A stretch of 64,000 nucleotides of DNA. Source: Mitsuaria sp. 7 (lineage in GTDB: Bacteria; Pseudomonadota; Gammaproteobacteria; Burkholderiales; Burkholderiaceae_C). Where the stretch lies: the NCBI RefSeq assembly GCF_001653795.1, contig NZ_CP011514.1, forward strand, positions 5,514,727-5,578,726. The letters are read 5' to 3'. Positions 18,388 to 26,914 of the stretch are shown here, one piece after another. The position numbers were made by a program, and so were the translations under genes. The notes under the pieces were generated by a model. The model was not told the origin of the DNA. It did no database searches and saw nothing but the letters and a program-made list of their open reading frames with translations. Within the stretch, counting starts at the first letter, position 1. Every line of letters starts with the position of its first letter.

Positions 18388-18819
18388 TCAACCAGGCTTG
18401 TACTCACGATTCACGGTGAGCTGCCGCTCCCGTTCTTCGGGCGAGAACATCGAGGTCCCCGATTGCGTCGCGCCCGCGGAGACTTCGTCCTGCAGGACAT
18501 CCCAGTGCTCGGCCAGCAGGCCGTCCTGGATGCGGAAGATGTCGATCACGACCTGGGGCGTCGGTGCCCATCCGCGGATGCGGCCGTGGATCGCCACATA
18601 GGCGCCCTCGGCAATCATGAGCCCGGGCTCGTAGAAGAGGTCCGACGGGAGTTGGGCCACCAGCGCGCCCAGGGCCGCGCGGCCTTGCGGAATGGATGGG
18701 TTGTGCTGGATGTAGTCGGGGGCGTAGAGGCGCTCCACCGCCTGCGCGTCCCGGCGCTGGAACAGGGCCGTCATCGCTTCCAGCACCAGTGCCTTGTTGT
18801 GTTCCGTGTTGCCGCTCAT
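18388..18819 (-). CDS. SnoaL-like protein (nuclear transport factor 2 fold)
   Basis: 143 residues. Its ATG (18817-18819) overlaps the stop of the MoaF-like gene by one base (TGATG), so the start is certain. NKALVLEAMTALFQRRDAQAVERLYAPDYIQHNPSIPQGRAAL is the standard beginning of the predicted SnoaL-like aldol-condensation group, followed by GLMIAEGAYVAIHGRIRG and DIFRIQDGLLAEHWDVLQDE. It is cytoplasmic, with unknown substrate. It is second in the operon that continues to the patatin lipoprotein. Confidence 0.82.
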   Translation of the reverse strand: MSGNTEHNKALVLEAMTALFQRRDAQAVERLYAPDYIQHNPSIPQGRAALGALVAQLPSDLFYEPGLMIAEGAYVAIHGRIRGWAPTPQVVIDIFRIQDGLLAEHWDVLQDEVSAGATQSGTSMFSPEERERQLTVNREYKPG

Positions 18820-19175
18820 CAGATCGTCTCCGTCTCGGTCGCCGTGTCCACGACGCGCAAGGCGCCTTCCATTCGGAGGAAGGTTCCGTCGGGAACCGTG
18901 GCGTTTGAATAAAGCCTGCCCTGGGCAAAGTCCTCGACGTGAACCACCGTCGCGCCGCTGCCTTCCACCCAGGTCACCAGGAACAGGCCGGGGCGGATCA
19001 GGGTGGCCTTGAACTTCACCTCTTCGACCTTGGCGAAGGGGCCCTCGGCGATATCGAATCGGATCGTGTCTTCCGACAGGATGCGGAGTCTCACGGAGAA
19101 CTCCTTGAACGAGACGTCGAAGACGAGCCCGACGGGATATTGCGTCGCGTCGGCGGCGGACTGCGGGATGCTCAT
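18819..19175 (-). CDS. MoaF-like domain protein
   Basis: 118 residues from the ATG at 19175, preceded by AGGAG in the right place; the frame stays open upstream but without a ribosome site. FDVSFKEFSVRLRILSEDTIRFDIAEGPFA and ATLIRPGLFLVTWVEGSGATVVHVEDFAQGRLYSNATVPDGTFLRMEG follow the MoaF/calycin-type beta-barrel pattern. MoaF was named for molybdenum cofactor-linked loci, but the many stand-alone relatives have no assigned reaction. It is the first gene of the operon; the region 19176-19403 should carry its promoter. Confidence 0.72.
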   Translation of the reverse strand: MSIPQSAADATQYPVGLVFDVSFKEFSVRLRILSEDTIRFDIAEGPFAKVEEVKFKATLIRPGLFLVTWVEGSGATVVHVEDFAQGRLYSNATVPDGTFLRMEGALRVVDTATETETI

Positions 19176-19403
19176 GACTCTCCTCAAGAACTTGGCCGCC
19201 GCGAGTGTCTCCGGCCGACATCGCCCATGCACTGTCTGGAGATGCTGTCGGCAGTCTGAATGTGCTTCGCGTTCTTGAGGCGTCTGCCATGTCCGAGCCA
19301 AATCGCAGCGTGGCGACGGGTCGTACACCCCCACTAAGTAGGACGCCCTTCCGGAAGCGGAGTCGATAACATCCCTTCGCCTTCAGATCGGGGAGTTGAC
19401 GCA

Positions 19404-19688
19404 ATGAGTGTTGAACAACAGGGCCGTGCTGAGATCGCGCTCGCGGAATTGGCGAGGGACGACAGCGCCCGGGAGGTGCTGCGCACCGCCGGTCAATCAC
19501 GCGGCGTGGCGATGCTCCTGCGCTGTCTTCCGGTCCTGTTCGTGGGTATCGCGGTGCTGATCGATCATCGAGAGCCCTACCTGGTGTTCGGCAGCCTGAT
19601 GCTGTGGCTCATCATCGAACTGGCGGTGAGGGTGGTCGGTCTCCAAAGACAGGTCGATGCATTGATCCGTCTGCAGAAGTTGCTCTAG
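19404..19688 (+). CDS. Small membrane protein, hypothetical
   Basis: 94 residues. Two hydrophobic segments (about 36-53 and 57-75) follow a charged helical N-terminus, and the end VVGLQRQVDALIRLQKLL is an amphipathic helix or short coiled coil. I recognise no family. It is divergent from the MoaF-like operon, with a 228-bp spacer that must hold both promoters. Confidence 0.6.
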   Translation: MSVEQQGRAEIALAELARDDSAREVLRTAGQSRGVAMLLRCLPVLFVGIAVLIDHREPYLVFGSLMLWLIIELAVRVVGLQRQVDALIRLQKLL

Positions 19689-19698
19689 AGACGTCCCC

Positions 19699-20244
19699 TC
19701 ACGTCCGCAGCCGCGCCACCGCCCAACCCATTGCCGGCCACGCCACCCGACGGACGAGGAACGAGCTCAGCGCCAGCACCGAGCCGACCAGGATCGGCAG
19801 GATCGGGCCGAAGGTCCACGCCATGCCGAGCACGAAGCCGAGCAGGTACTCCGCGCGGTAGGTGGGCAGCGCGATGCCGCTGAGCAGGATCGCCAGGAGC
19901 ACGACTGCGGCGTGATCGGGCGTCCCGAGGCTGAAGGCCAGCGATAGCCCGATGCCCGCACAGACGGCGCCCAGGGCGGCGATCAGGATGGCGCGCTTTG
20001 CCGGGCCGGAGGTCGCGCGGCGCAGGAAGCGGCCGGAGAGGATCCACGCCAATGCCGGCAGGGACACGATGCCCCATCCGTTGGACACGGACGGCAGATC
20101 GGGATTCGCTAGCAGGTGATGGCTGACGATGCCGCCGTGCGTCCATTGCCAGGCGAGGTGCGCGAGCGCCAGCAGCGCGACCAGGATCGTGAGCAGCGCG
20201 CGGACGCGGCGTGTGTCCGCGGCGGTGGTGAGGGCGAGGGACAT
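19699..20244 (-). CDS. Integral membrane protein, hypothetical
   Basis: 181 residues with about five membrane segments (about 14-30, 59-72, 83-105, 112-127, 133-160), an arginine-rich loop RFLRRATSGPAKR and Trp-rich ends. It resembles uncharacterised membrane proteins of Proteobacteria; I cannot assign a family. It stands alone and converges on the small membrane protein gene with only 10 bp between the stops. Confidence 0.65.
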   Translation of the reverse strand: MSLALTTAADTRRVRALLTILVALLALAHLAWQWTHGGIVSHHLLANPDLPSVSNGWGIVSLPALAWILSGRFLRRATSGPAKRAILIAALGAVCAGIGLSLAFSLGTPDHAAVVLLAILLSGIALPTYRAEYLLGFVLGMAWTFGPILPILVGSVLALSSFLVRRVAWPAMGWAVARLRT

Positions 20245-20345
20245 CGCGCACTCCTGGAGTGGAAGAAGCGGCGATCGTCGGCGGCGGGGCCAGGCCTTGC
20301 CCGTCGAAAGCGATGAGCTGTCGAATGCGGCGGATGGAACGTAGA

Positions 20346-20999
20346 TCAGCCCGGCTGCGGTGCTCGCGTGTTCACCGCCAACTGGTCGGCGAATGCCCGT
20401 TGGTAGGCGGGGCGTGCCTCGCCGCGCGCGACATAGGCGCCCACCCGCGGGAACTCGTCGAGGAGGCCCGTCGACCGCAACCGCAGCAGCACGTGCACCA
20501 TCATCAGATCCGCGGCGCTGAACGCGCCGTCGAGCCAGTCGGCATCGCCCAGGTGCGCCGACAGCTGTTGCAACCGCGTGCGCACCCGGGCTTCCAGCGA
20601 CGGGAGCCGGGCCGCGTACCAGGGCTGGTCGCGCTCGAAGAACCGGGCCATCGTCAACTCGAGGATGGGCGGCTCCACCGTGTTCACCGCGGCGAAGACC
20701 CAGGTCACGGCGCGCGCTCGCGCGTCGGCGTCGTCGGGCAGCAGTCCGGCATGCCGCTCACCGATGTGCAGGACGATCGCGCCCGTTTCGAAGAGCGCCA
20801 GCCCGCCTTCCTCATACGTTGGAATCTGGCCGAACGGATTGAGCGCCATGTGCGCCGGCTCTTTCATGGCCTTGAACGAGACGAGGCGGACGTCGTAAGG
20901 CAGCCCCGCCTCCTCCAGAGCCCAGCGGACGCGCGTGTCTCGCGCGAGCCCCTTGCCACCGTCGGGTGAGCGGTCGAAAGCGGTGATGGTGATGGTCAT
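20346..20999 (-). CDS. Glutathione S-transferase family protein
   Basis: 217 residues. The thioredoxin-fold domain (1-85) has TRVRWALEEAGLPYDVRLVSFKAMKEPAHMALNPFGQIPTYEEGGLALFETGAIVLHIGER, with the cis-Pro in GQIP and the Glu/Thr glutathione-binding pair in FETGAI. The helical C-terminal domain (about 93-210) has the conserved AFSAADLMMVHVL. In the catalytic Ser/Cys region the N-terminus reads FDRSPDGGKGLARDTRVRW, longer than in most GSTs, and the nucleophile-activating residue is uncertain. It is cytoplasmic. It probably conjugates or reduces electrophiles; the substrate cannot be inferred. Confidence 0.88.
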   Translation of the reverse strand: MTITITAFDRSPDGGKGLARDTRVRWALEEAGLPYDVRLVSFKAMKEPAHMALNPFGQIPTYEEGGLALFETGAIVLHIGERHAGLLPDDADARARAVTWVFAAVNTVEPPILELTMARFFERDQPWYAARLPSLEARVRTRLQQLSAHLGDADWLDGAFSAADLMMVHVLLRLRSTGLLDEFPRVGAYVARGEARPAYQRAFADQLAVNTRAPQPG

Positions 21000-21094
21000 G
21001 ACGTCGATCCTTGCACGAAGCGTGTCTGGGAACGACGAACGACCCTCACCGCGATCGACAGCTCAGCGCGAGAAAGCTGGCGCGGTGGGTGTCT

Positions 21095-21427
21095 TCAACG
21101 TCCGGAGCGGAAAGCCCGCGCCGCCAGTCGAGCGAAGACGGCAACGACCATGAGCGCCACGCCGTCGAGGACGAACAGGCCGACCCCCGGTCCTGCCCGC
21201 TTGGCCAGGTCGGTCGATTGGCCGAAGTGGCTCGCGCCGATGCCATAGGCTTCAACGAAGGCCATGGCGGTGATCCACGCTGCCGTCGCGGCGATCGCGA
21301 TGGCCAGTACGGTGGCCACGTTGGCCTTCAGATAGCTCTTCCTCTTGAGCGTCGTGGCCGGCGCAGGGTCGACACCAGTCGCCGCTGTCGCTGCTGTCGC
21401 CACGTCGAGATCTGCCTGCATGTTCAT
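21095..21427 (-). CDS. Small two-TM membrane protein, hypothetical
   Basis: 110 residues. After an Ala/Thr-rich N-terminus and LKRKSYLKAN there are two hydrophobic segments (about 37-56 and 82-100) joined by a polar loop containing FGQSTDLAKRAGPG. The ending AARAFRSGR suggests a cytoplasmic C-terminus. There is an alternative Met at residue 3. I recognise no family and see no operon partner. Confidence 0.55.
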   Translation of the reverse strand: MNMQADLDVATAATAATGVDPAPATTLKRKSYLKANVATVLAIAIAATAAWITAMAFVEAYGIGASHFGQSTDLAKRAGPGVGLFVLDGVALMVVAVFARLAARAFRSGR

Positions 21428-21604
21428 TCCTCCGTCTGTCCGAGGAGGCGTTGTATGAGGAGCGCTCGATGGCGTGTTCCGACGTGTCGCGAACTGCGGA
21501 ATGCGCCGTTGAATGGGGCCGTGCCGCGGGCGGACGGAGGCGCGGTCGGACGTGACTCGCGATGACGTTTGCTGCGACTAAGGGACGCATGCTTCAATCT
21601 CTGC

Positions 21605-22354
21605 ATGCCAAAAGACACCGCCTTCCTGTCTGGCACCGAGAACCGCTCGATGTCCTTGGCAACGGTCATCCCGGTGCTTCTTTACCCGGATGTCGCGGCT
21701 GCGGCGGCGTGGCTGGTCCGTGTCTTCGGCTTCAGCGAGCGCCTGCGCATCGGCGACCATCGGGTGCAGCTCGATATCGGCTCCGGCGCCGTGGTGGTGG
21801 CGCAAGGCGATGCGCCAGCAGAGCCTGGCTTCTCGATCATGGTCCGTGTCGCAAGCGCCGATCAGCATGCCGCGCGAGCGGCGGCGGAAGGCGCCAAGGT
21901 CCTGTCCCGACCGCACTCGTTCCCGTACGGAGAGCGCCAGTACACCGCTGCGGATCTGGCGGGGTACGTGTGGACGTTCTCGCAGTCGGAGCGCGATGTG
22001 CATCCCGGTGATTGGGGTGGTGAGCTCGTCGCTGGGAGTGAGACCGAGATCGATCGCCGGTTCCTCCTTCTCTCGCTGCAGCGGGCGCTGCTGGGAGAAG
22101 TGCACCCTCAGCTACGTCAGGCCTCCATCGAGGCCGATCCGGCGTTGAGCGTGCTTCGCCTGCGCTTCGAGTACGACGGCTCACCGGAAGAGGAACCGAG
22201 GAACAGTTGCAGTTGTGCCGCAGCGGAAGTCATCGCGGACTTCGATGCCTCATGGGCACTGGACGAGCAGCATGTCGGTGTCTCGATCGGAGGCACGTTG
22301 TCGCCGCTCGCCCATGTGGGTTATCTGCGTTTCGAGGAACAGTTGCCGGACTGA
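21605..22354 (+). CDS. VOC (glyoxalase-fold) protein with an extra C-terminal domain
   Basis: 249 residues from the ATG at 21605; starts at 21569 and 21650 are also in frame, and none has a clear ribosome site. About residues 17-135 are a VOC domain: VIPVLLYPDVAAAAAWLVRVFGFSERLRIGDHRVQLDIGSGAVVVAQ, and GERQYTAADLAGYVWTFSQ. Residues about 150-249 are separate: LLSLQRALLGEVHPQLRQASIEADPALSVLRLRFEYDGSPEEEP...AAAEVIADFDA. This matches in style a family of small stand-alone uncharacterised proteins (pattern ALLGE..P.LR...RF.YDG...EVIADF). The fusion is unusual. Confidence 0.75.
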   Translation: MPKDTAFLSGTENRSMSLATVIPVLLYPDVAAAAAWLVRVFGFSERLRIGDHRVQLDIGSGAVVVAQGDAPAEPGFSIMVRVASADQHAARAAAEGAKVLSRPHSFPYGERQYTAADLAGYVWTFSQSERDVHPGDWGGELVAGSETEIDRRFLLLSLQRALLGEVHPQLRQASIEADPALSVLRLRFEYDGSPEEEPRNSCSCAAAEVIADFDASWALDEQHVGVSIGGTLSPLAHVGYLRFEEQLPD

Positions 22355-22537
22355 AGAAGAGGTCGCGATCCCTGCAGACCCGGCCAAGGCGATGACGATG
22401 CGGTGACGCTGTCGCTCCCGCGCACCACTCGACAAGCGTGATCCGGGCAATGCGTCACGGGGCAATCCGGCGCCGTGCGGGATACCCGATTCGACGGATT
22501 GTTCAGCGCGATCGCTGTCGGTAGGGTGCTGGCCGCC

Positions 22538-22990
22538 ATGCAACCCATCAGATTCACATCCATGATTCCGCTCCGCGTTCTTGCCAGGACCCTCCTCGCC
22601 GTCGCCCTCGTCCCCTTGCTCGCTTCCTGCGGCGGCGGTGGCGACGACGACAAGCCCTGCGGTCCGGAAGTCCTGATGCTCACCTTCAGCTGGAACTCCA
22701 ACGGCTCGATCGACCGCAGGGTGAGCGGCAAGGTCGGCGTCCCGTTGACGGCGACACCCACCATCACGGGACTTCCCGCCTCGTGCGCCGGCCAGCAGTC
22801 GTTCGCGGTCAACGTCGCACAGGGGCTGCCGAGCGGGCTCGTGCTGGACACCAGGACCGGCGTCATCTCCGGCACGCCCACCCAGGCGATCGGCATCGGC
22901 GGTCCGTCCGCCGATGGCGGGCTGGTGGCGATGTACCTGCCGGGCTACCGCAAGATCGAAGCACTGGGGATCATCAACATCGCGCCGTGA
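22538..22990 (+). CDS. Lipoprotein with putative Ig (He_PIG-like) domain
   Basis: 150 residues from the Met at 22538; the Met at 22562 is also possible, and both precede the signal. PLRVLARTLLAVALVPLLASC is a lipoprotein signal with lipobox LASC, followed by a Gly/Asp-rich tether. GLPSGLVLDTRTGVISGTPTQ is the hallmark of the putative Ig domain of the He_PIG type, found in bacterial surface and adhesion proteins. It is probably anchored in the outer membrane. Alone; it ends at a strong hairpin shared with the convergent cytochrome gene. Confidence 0.75.
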   Translation: MQPIRFTSMIPLRVLARTLLAVALVPLLASCGGGGDDDKPCGPEVLMLTFSWNSNGSIDRRVSGKVGVPLTATPTITGLPASCAGQQSFAVNVAQGLPSGLVLDTRTGVISGTPTQAIGIGGPSADGGLVAMYLPGYRKIEALGIINIAP

Positions 22991-23023
22991 GCCGCGGACA
23001 GGGAACGGGCGCTTGAACGAAAA

Positions 23024-23063
23024 ACGCCCGCTTGCCGACGCGACTGCGTGGTCAAGCGGGCGT
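23024..23063. terminator. Bidirectional hairpin between convergent genes
   Basis: ACGCCCGCTTG (23024-23034) pairs perfectly with CAAGCGGGCGT (23053-23063), an 11-bp stem with an 18-base loop. An A-rich tract (AACGAAAAA) precedes it, giving a T-rich tail for minus-strand transcripts. It lies between the stops at 22990 and 23091. Confidence 0.8.
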
Positions 23064-23090
23064 GGGGAAGTGGCTTCCCGTTGAGGCTGT

Positions 23091-26000
23091 TTAGAGCGAG
23101 TTGAGGAAGGCCAGCAGCGCCTCGCGGTCCGCCGTGCTCAGCTTGACGAAGCGCTGGCGGCTCGCGTCGCCTTCACCCCCGTGCCACAGCACCGCTTCGG
23201 TCAGCGTGCGGGCGCGGCCGTCGTGCAGGTAACCCACCTTCACGCCGGTGCCGGCCACGCGCTCGGTGTACCCGATGCCCCACAGGGCCGAGGTGCGCCA
23301 CTGGCTGCCGCTCGCCTGCGATTCGGCGAAGTTGTCGGCCAGGTCGCTGCCCATGTCATGCAGCAGCAGGTCGGTGTAGGGCTTGATGGTCTGGTTGCGC
23401 ATCTCGGCCAGCTCGGTGCCCGACCCCGTCTTCATCTCGGCGATGTGGCAGGCCGTGCAGCGGATGGTGGAGAACACCTTCGAGCCCGCCGCGATCTTCA
23501 CCGGATCCACGTCCAGGTAGGGCAGCGGCGTCACGCCCTTGGGGAAGCCGCTGACGACGCTGCGCTGCGCCGGCACGCCCAGCTGGGCCACGTAGCGCGA
23601 GAGCAGTTGCAGCTCGTCCTCGGTCACGCCCTTTTCCACCTTGGTCTTGTTGCACTGGGCCGGGCCGGCCAGGCAGTCGCGGTTCGGGTAGACCGGCGAG
23701 GTGACCGACATGTCCAGCAGCAGCGCATTGGCCGTCTGGTGGCGCAGGCTCACCTTGGCCGCCTTCCAGCCGTAGCGGCCCACGCGCACGGTCGCCGTCT
23801 CCGGGTCGTAGACCAGGTTGGCCTGACCCTTCACGCCGTCCTCGTCCGCCGTGGTGCGCACGCGGGACAGGATGTCCGCGTCGGTGATCGCCTCCAGCAG
23901 ACCCATGCCGATCACCGGCTGCGCGCTGCGCAGCGAGTACACCGTCGGCGTCGGACCGTCGAAGCTCACCTTGGGCTTGCTCAGCGTGATGACGGTGCCG
24001 TCGGCCAGCGTGACGGTCTTCGTGTCGAAGCCGGCGACGCGCACGCCGTTGCCCCAGTCCTGCGCCGCACCGGTGGTGGCCGAGCGCGCGTTCATCTGCA
24101 CGGCCTCGCCGTACACCGGGTGGGGCAGCTGCTTGCCGTTGCTGTCCAGCGCGGCGACGCGCACGGCCATGGTGTCCAGGCGCTGGTTCAGCACCTGCGG
24201 CGCCAGGCTGCGTCCGTTGTTGATGTGGCAGCCGAAGCAGTTGGTCTGGTTGAAGCGCGGACCCTGCAGCTTCACCGCGTCGTTGTTGCGGTCGTTGCCC
24301 TGCTCGTTGTGGTCACCGGTCCACATGTTGGTGTGGAACCAGCGGCGGCCTTCGACGAAGGTCTGCATGTTCTTCATGCCGATCTGCGTATTCGGCTGCT
24401 GGAACATGAAGGTCGAGTTGTCCGCGTAGTCGTACGAGACCGACCCGGTGCCGCCCGACAGCGTCTCCACCGGCAGCGGCGCGTTGTTCAGCCGCGGCTG
24501 GATGCCGTACTGCGGACGCAGGCCGCTGCCCACCACGTAGGTCACCTCGTTGGTGTAGTAGCGGAAGTTGCCGTTGTCCTGGATCGCGTCCATCGCGGCG
24601 CGGCTGGAGAAGAACGAGCCCGTGAACTCGATCGCGTCGCCGACCTTGAGGTTGCGCGACGGGATGTTGACGCCGTTGGGCACCATCACGCCGTTGGCGT
24701 TGGGGGCGAGGTCCGAGTGGCCCGGCACGTTGTCCAGCACGACCGAGCAGCCGTCGTTCGCGCCGATGACGCCGCCGTAGCCCGAGGTCGGCCGGGCGAG
24801 CGCGCCTTCGGGCGGCTTGGCCACGATCGGGCAGGAGGTCTTGTCGACGAACCCGTCCGTGTAGGTGGTGTTGTCCAGCAGCCGGCCGGGCGACATCCAG
24901 CCGTAGCCGGTGACGTTCGGATCATCGATGCGGCGGAAGAAGGAATGACCGCCGCCGCGCTGCGCCTGCTGGTAGTACTGGTTGACGACGATGCTGGGCT
25001 TGGTGACGCCGGCCACGCGGCTGTTGTCGATGAACTCGACGCCCCAGGTGCGGTTCTTGAAGTAGTTGGCGATGAAGTTCAGGTAGGCGCCGGGGCCCTT
25101 GTCCTGCGGCTTGCCGTTGGCGTCCACCGTGTCATTGGGACCGAAGCCGATCTCGTTCCAGTCCTCGCCGCGCTCGCGGCCGTGGCGCGAGCGGCCCACG
25201 AAGCCGAAGCGCGTCACCAGCGTGCCGTCGGGCAGCGTGAACTGCACCTGCTCCAGCGTGGCCGGCGCGGCGGGCGTGACCACCGTGGCGCCCTTGGGCG
25301 GGGTGGGCACGGCCGAGGCGGTGAGCATCGGCAGGGTGTTGTCGCTGCCCGGCGAGTTGAAGCTGACCTCGAGCAGCGAATAGCCGTACTGCGTGCCGCG
25401 GGCGACGCCCTGCAGGCGCACGTAGCGCGCGTTGGCGTTCAGGTTGAAGAACTCCTCGGTGCCACCCTTGCCGCCGGCCACGTAGCGCAGCTGGTACCAG
25501 GTCGTGCCATCGTCGGAGACCTGGATCGCGTACTCCTTGCCATACGCGTTCTGCCACACCAGCTTCATGTAGCCGACCGGCGTCTTGGTGCCGAAGTCGA
25601 ACTGGATCCAGGCCTTGTCGTCGAACGCGCTGGCCCAGCGCGTGTTCAGGTCGCCGTCGAGCGTCTTCTGGGCGGTGTCGCCGTTGTTCTCCAGCGCGCT
25701 GGAGGTCGCCGTGATGCCGGTGATGGCCTTGCCGGGCTTGCTGATGTCCAGGCCGGTCGGCGACTGCAGGGACGGGGGCACGGCAGGCGTGGCGGGCGTG
25801 CCGCTGTCGCCGCCTGAGGGCAGGCTGGGCGGCGCGGGAGCGGGCGGAGGCAGCTCGGGCTCGTCGCCGACGGGCGCCGATGCCGGCGGCGCGGGGGCGG
25901 GCGTGGGCGCCGGGGCCGGGGCGCCGGACAAGGGCGGCGTGCCGCCGGCGTCCGAGCTGCCGCCGCCGCCGCCGCAGCCGACCAGCGTGCCGGCGGCGCT

Positions 26001-26096
26001 GAGCGCGACGACGGCGGTGAACACGATGCCCCAGGGGCTTCGCGGGGAGGGGCACGCCGACGTCGGGTCAGCCTCTGATGGGTTGTTGTGGCGCAT
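23091..26096 (-). CDS. Discoidin-domain, di-haem oxidoreductase-like lipoprotein
   Basis: 1001 residues from the ATG at 26096; the frame stays open upstream but without signal features. A lipoprotein signal (VALSAAGTLVGC) is followed by a Gly/Pro/Ala-rich linker (about 40-115), then an F5/8 type C (discoidin-like) domain at about 120-255 with WASAFDDKAWIQFDFGTKTPVGYMKLVWQN. The C-terminal 650 residues match DUF1111/DHOR di-haem oxidoreductases: haem sites CFGCH (620-624) and CTACH (880-884), plus YLHDGRARTLTEAVLWHGGEG near the end, as in di-haem peroxidases. It is an exported electron-transfer enzyme, probably outer-membrane anchored and binding a surface glycan. Substrate unknown. Confidence 0.85.
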   Translation of the reverse strand: MRHNNPSEADPTSACPSPRSPWGIVFTAVVALSAAGTLVGCGGGGGSSDAGGTPPLSGAPAPAPTPAPAPPASAPVGDEPELPPPAPAPPSLPSGGDSGTPATPAVPPSLQSPTGLDISKPGKAITGITATSSALENNGDTAQKTLDGDLNTRWASAFDDKAWIQFDFGTKTPVGYMKLVWQNAYGKEYAIQVSDDGTTWYQLRYVAGGKGGTEEFFNLNANARYVRLQGVARGTQYGYSLLEVSFNSPGSDNTLPMLTASAVPTPPKGATVVTPAAPATLEQVQFTLPDGTLVTRFGFVGRSRHGRERGEDWNEIGFGPNDTVDANGKPQDKGPGAYLNFIANYFKNRTWGVEFIDNSRVAGVTKPSIVVNQYYQQAQRGGGHSFFRRIDDPNVTGYGWMSPGRLLDNTTYTDGFVDKTSCPIVAKPPEGALARPTSGYGGVIGANDGCSVVLDNVPGHSDLAPNANGVMVPNGVNIPSRNLKVGDAIEFTGSFFSSRAAMDAIQDNGNFRYYTNEVTYVVGSGLRPQYGIQPRLNNAPLPVETLSGGTGSVSYDYADNSTFMFQQPNTQIGMKNMQTFVEGRRWFHTNMWTGDHNEQGNDRNNDAVKLQGPRFNQTNCFGCHINNGRSLAPQVLNQRLDTMAVRVAALDSNGKQLPHPVYGEAVQMNARSATTGAAQDWGNGVRVAGFDTKTVTLADGTVITLSKPKVSFDGPTPTVYSLRSAQPVIGMGLLEAITDADILSRVRTTADEDGVKGQANLVYDPETATVRVGRYGWKAAKVSLRHQTANALLLDMSVTSPVYPNRDCLAGPAQCNKTKVEKGVTEDELQLLSRYVAQLGVPAQRSVVSGFPKGVTPLPYLDVDPVKIAAGSKVFSTIRCTACHIAEMKTGSGTELAEMRNQTIKPYTDLLLHDMGSDLADNFAESQASGSQWRTSALWGIGYTERVAGTGVKVGYLHDGRARTLTEAVLWHGGEGDASRQRFVKLSTADREALLAFLNSL

Positions 26097-26341
26097 GGGC
26101 GCTCCTGCAGGTCCGTAGAACGAGACACCGGGGGAGCGCGCACGAACGCCTGACCCAGGTGGACTTTCGCCTAGTTCAAGCAGAGAACGTGCCGGTTGCG
26201 GATGGACACAAAGTGCGGTCAGCGTTGCAAATCGCGGGGATTCGCGTGCCGACCCTAGTCCCAAAGAGGTATCCGGGCGATGTGCGAATCGATGCCAGGG
26301 TCAGGTTTTGTCAGCCCTGGCATCAGACGCGACAAATAGTG

Positions 26342-26815
26342 TCACTTCGCAGCGGCGGTTGACGGCATCGCCGTGGCGCCGGGCTTGGACAGTTGTCCCG
26401 CCTTGATCCGCCAGCCGGACGCGTCCTTGACGACGACGAGCAGCAGGGCGTTGGCGGGTTCCACGCGCTGGCCGTCCTTGCCCAGGAAGCCTGCGCGCAG
26501 CAGCACGACCGCCGCTGAATCGGAGATGCCGGAGGTGACGACATCACTGGCCGCCAGGGTGGTGCGCCTGGCCCATGACCCGTGGGCGGTCTGAAGGTCG
26601 GCGACGATCTGCGTCCGCCCCGACAGCCGGGTCTCGACGACCGGCACCCACTCGGCGTCGTCGGTGAACAGGTCGTTGAAGGCCGAGGCCTCGTGGGAGT
26701 TCCAGGCCTCGATGAAGGCCTGGGCGACGTCGCCGGGCTGGGCCGGCGCGGCGATCGCGGCCGCACTCAACGCCGTGGCCATGGCGAATACGGTGATGCG
26801 TGAGAGAGCGTGCAC
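26342..26815 (-). CDS. Exported SnoaL/DUF4440-like protein (SgcJ/EcaC type)
   Basis: 157 residues. Residues 1-22 are a Sec signal (FAMATALSAAAIAAPA). The mature part QPGDVAQAFIEAWNSHEASAFNDLFTDDAEWVPVVETRLSGRTQIVADLQTAHG matches the SgcJ/EcaC group of NTF2-fold proteins, and ALLLVVVKDASGWRIKAGQ is the typical final sheet. Periplasmic. The name 'oxidoreductase' used for this group is historical, and no reaction is implied. Alone, 98 bp downstream of the haemolysin III gene. Confidence 0.8.
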   Translation of the reverse strand: MHALSRITVFAMATALSAAAIAAPAQPGDVAQAFIEAWNSHEASAFNDLFTDDAEWVPVVETRLSGRTQIVADLQTAHGSWARRTTLAASDVVTSGISDSAAVVLLRAGFLGKDGQRVEPANALLLVVVKDASGWRIKAGQLSKPGATAMPSTAAAK

Positions 26816-26914
26816 GTCGGCTCCTTGCCTGATCGGTGGAAGAGCCGCGAGGGTAGGCGGCGCCCGGTGAAGGCGATATCCCTCGTTGCCGCGTTGCGGC
26901 CGTTTCTGAGGATG

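Noticed and set aside
23181..25817. 878-codon open frame on the plus strand opposite the cytochrome gene
   Set aside because: Made of His/Arg/Ala/Val repeats typical of antisense frames in GC-rich genes; no ribosome site, no domain, and the opposite strand has two haem motifs and a signal peptide.
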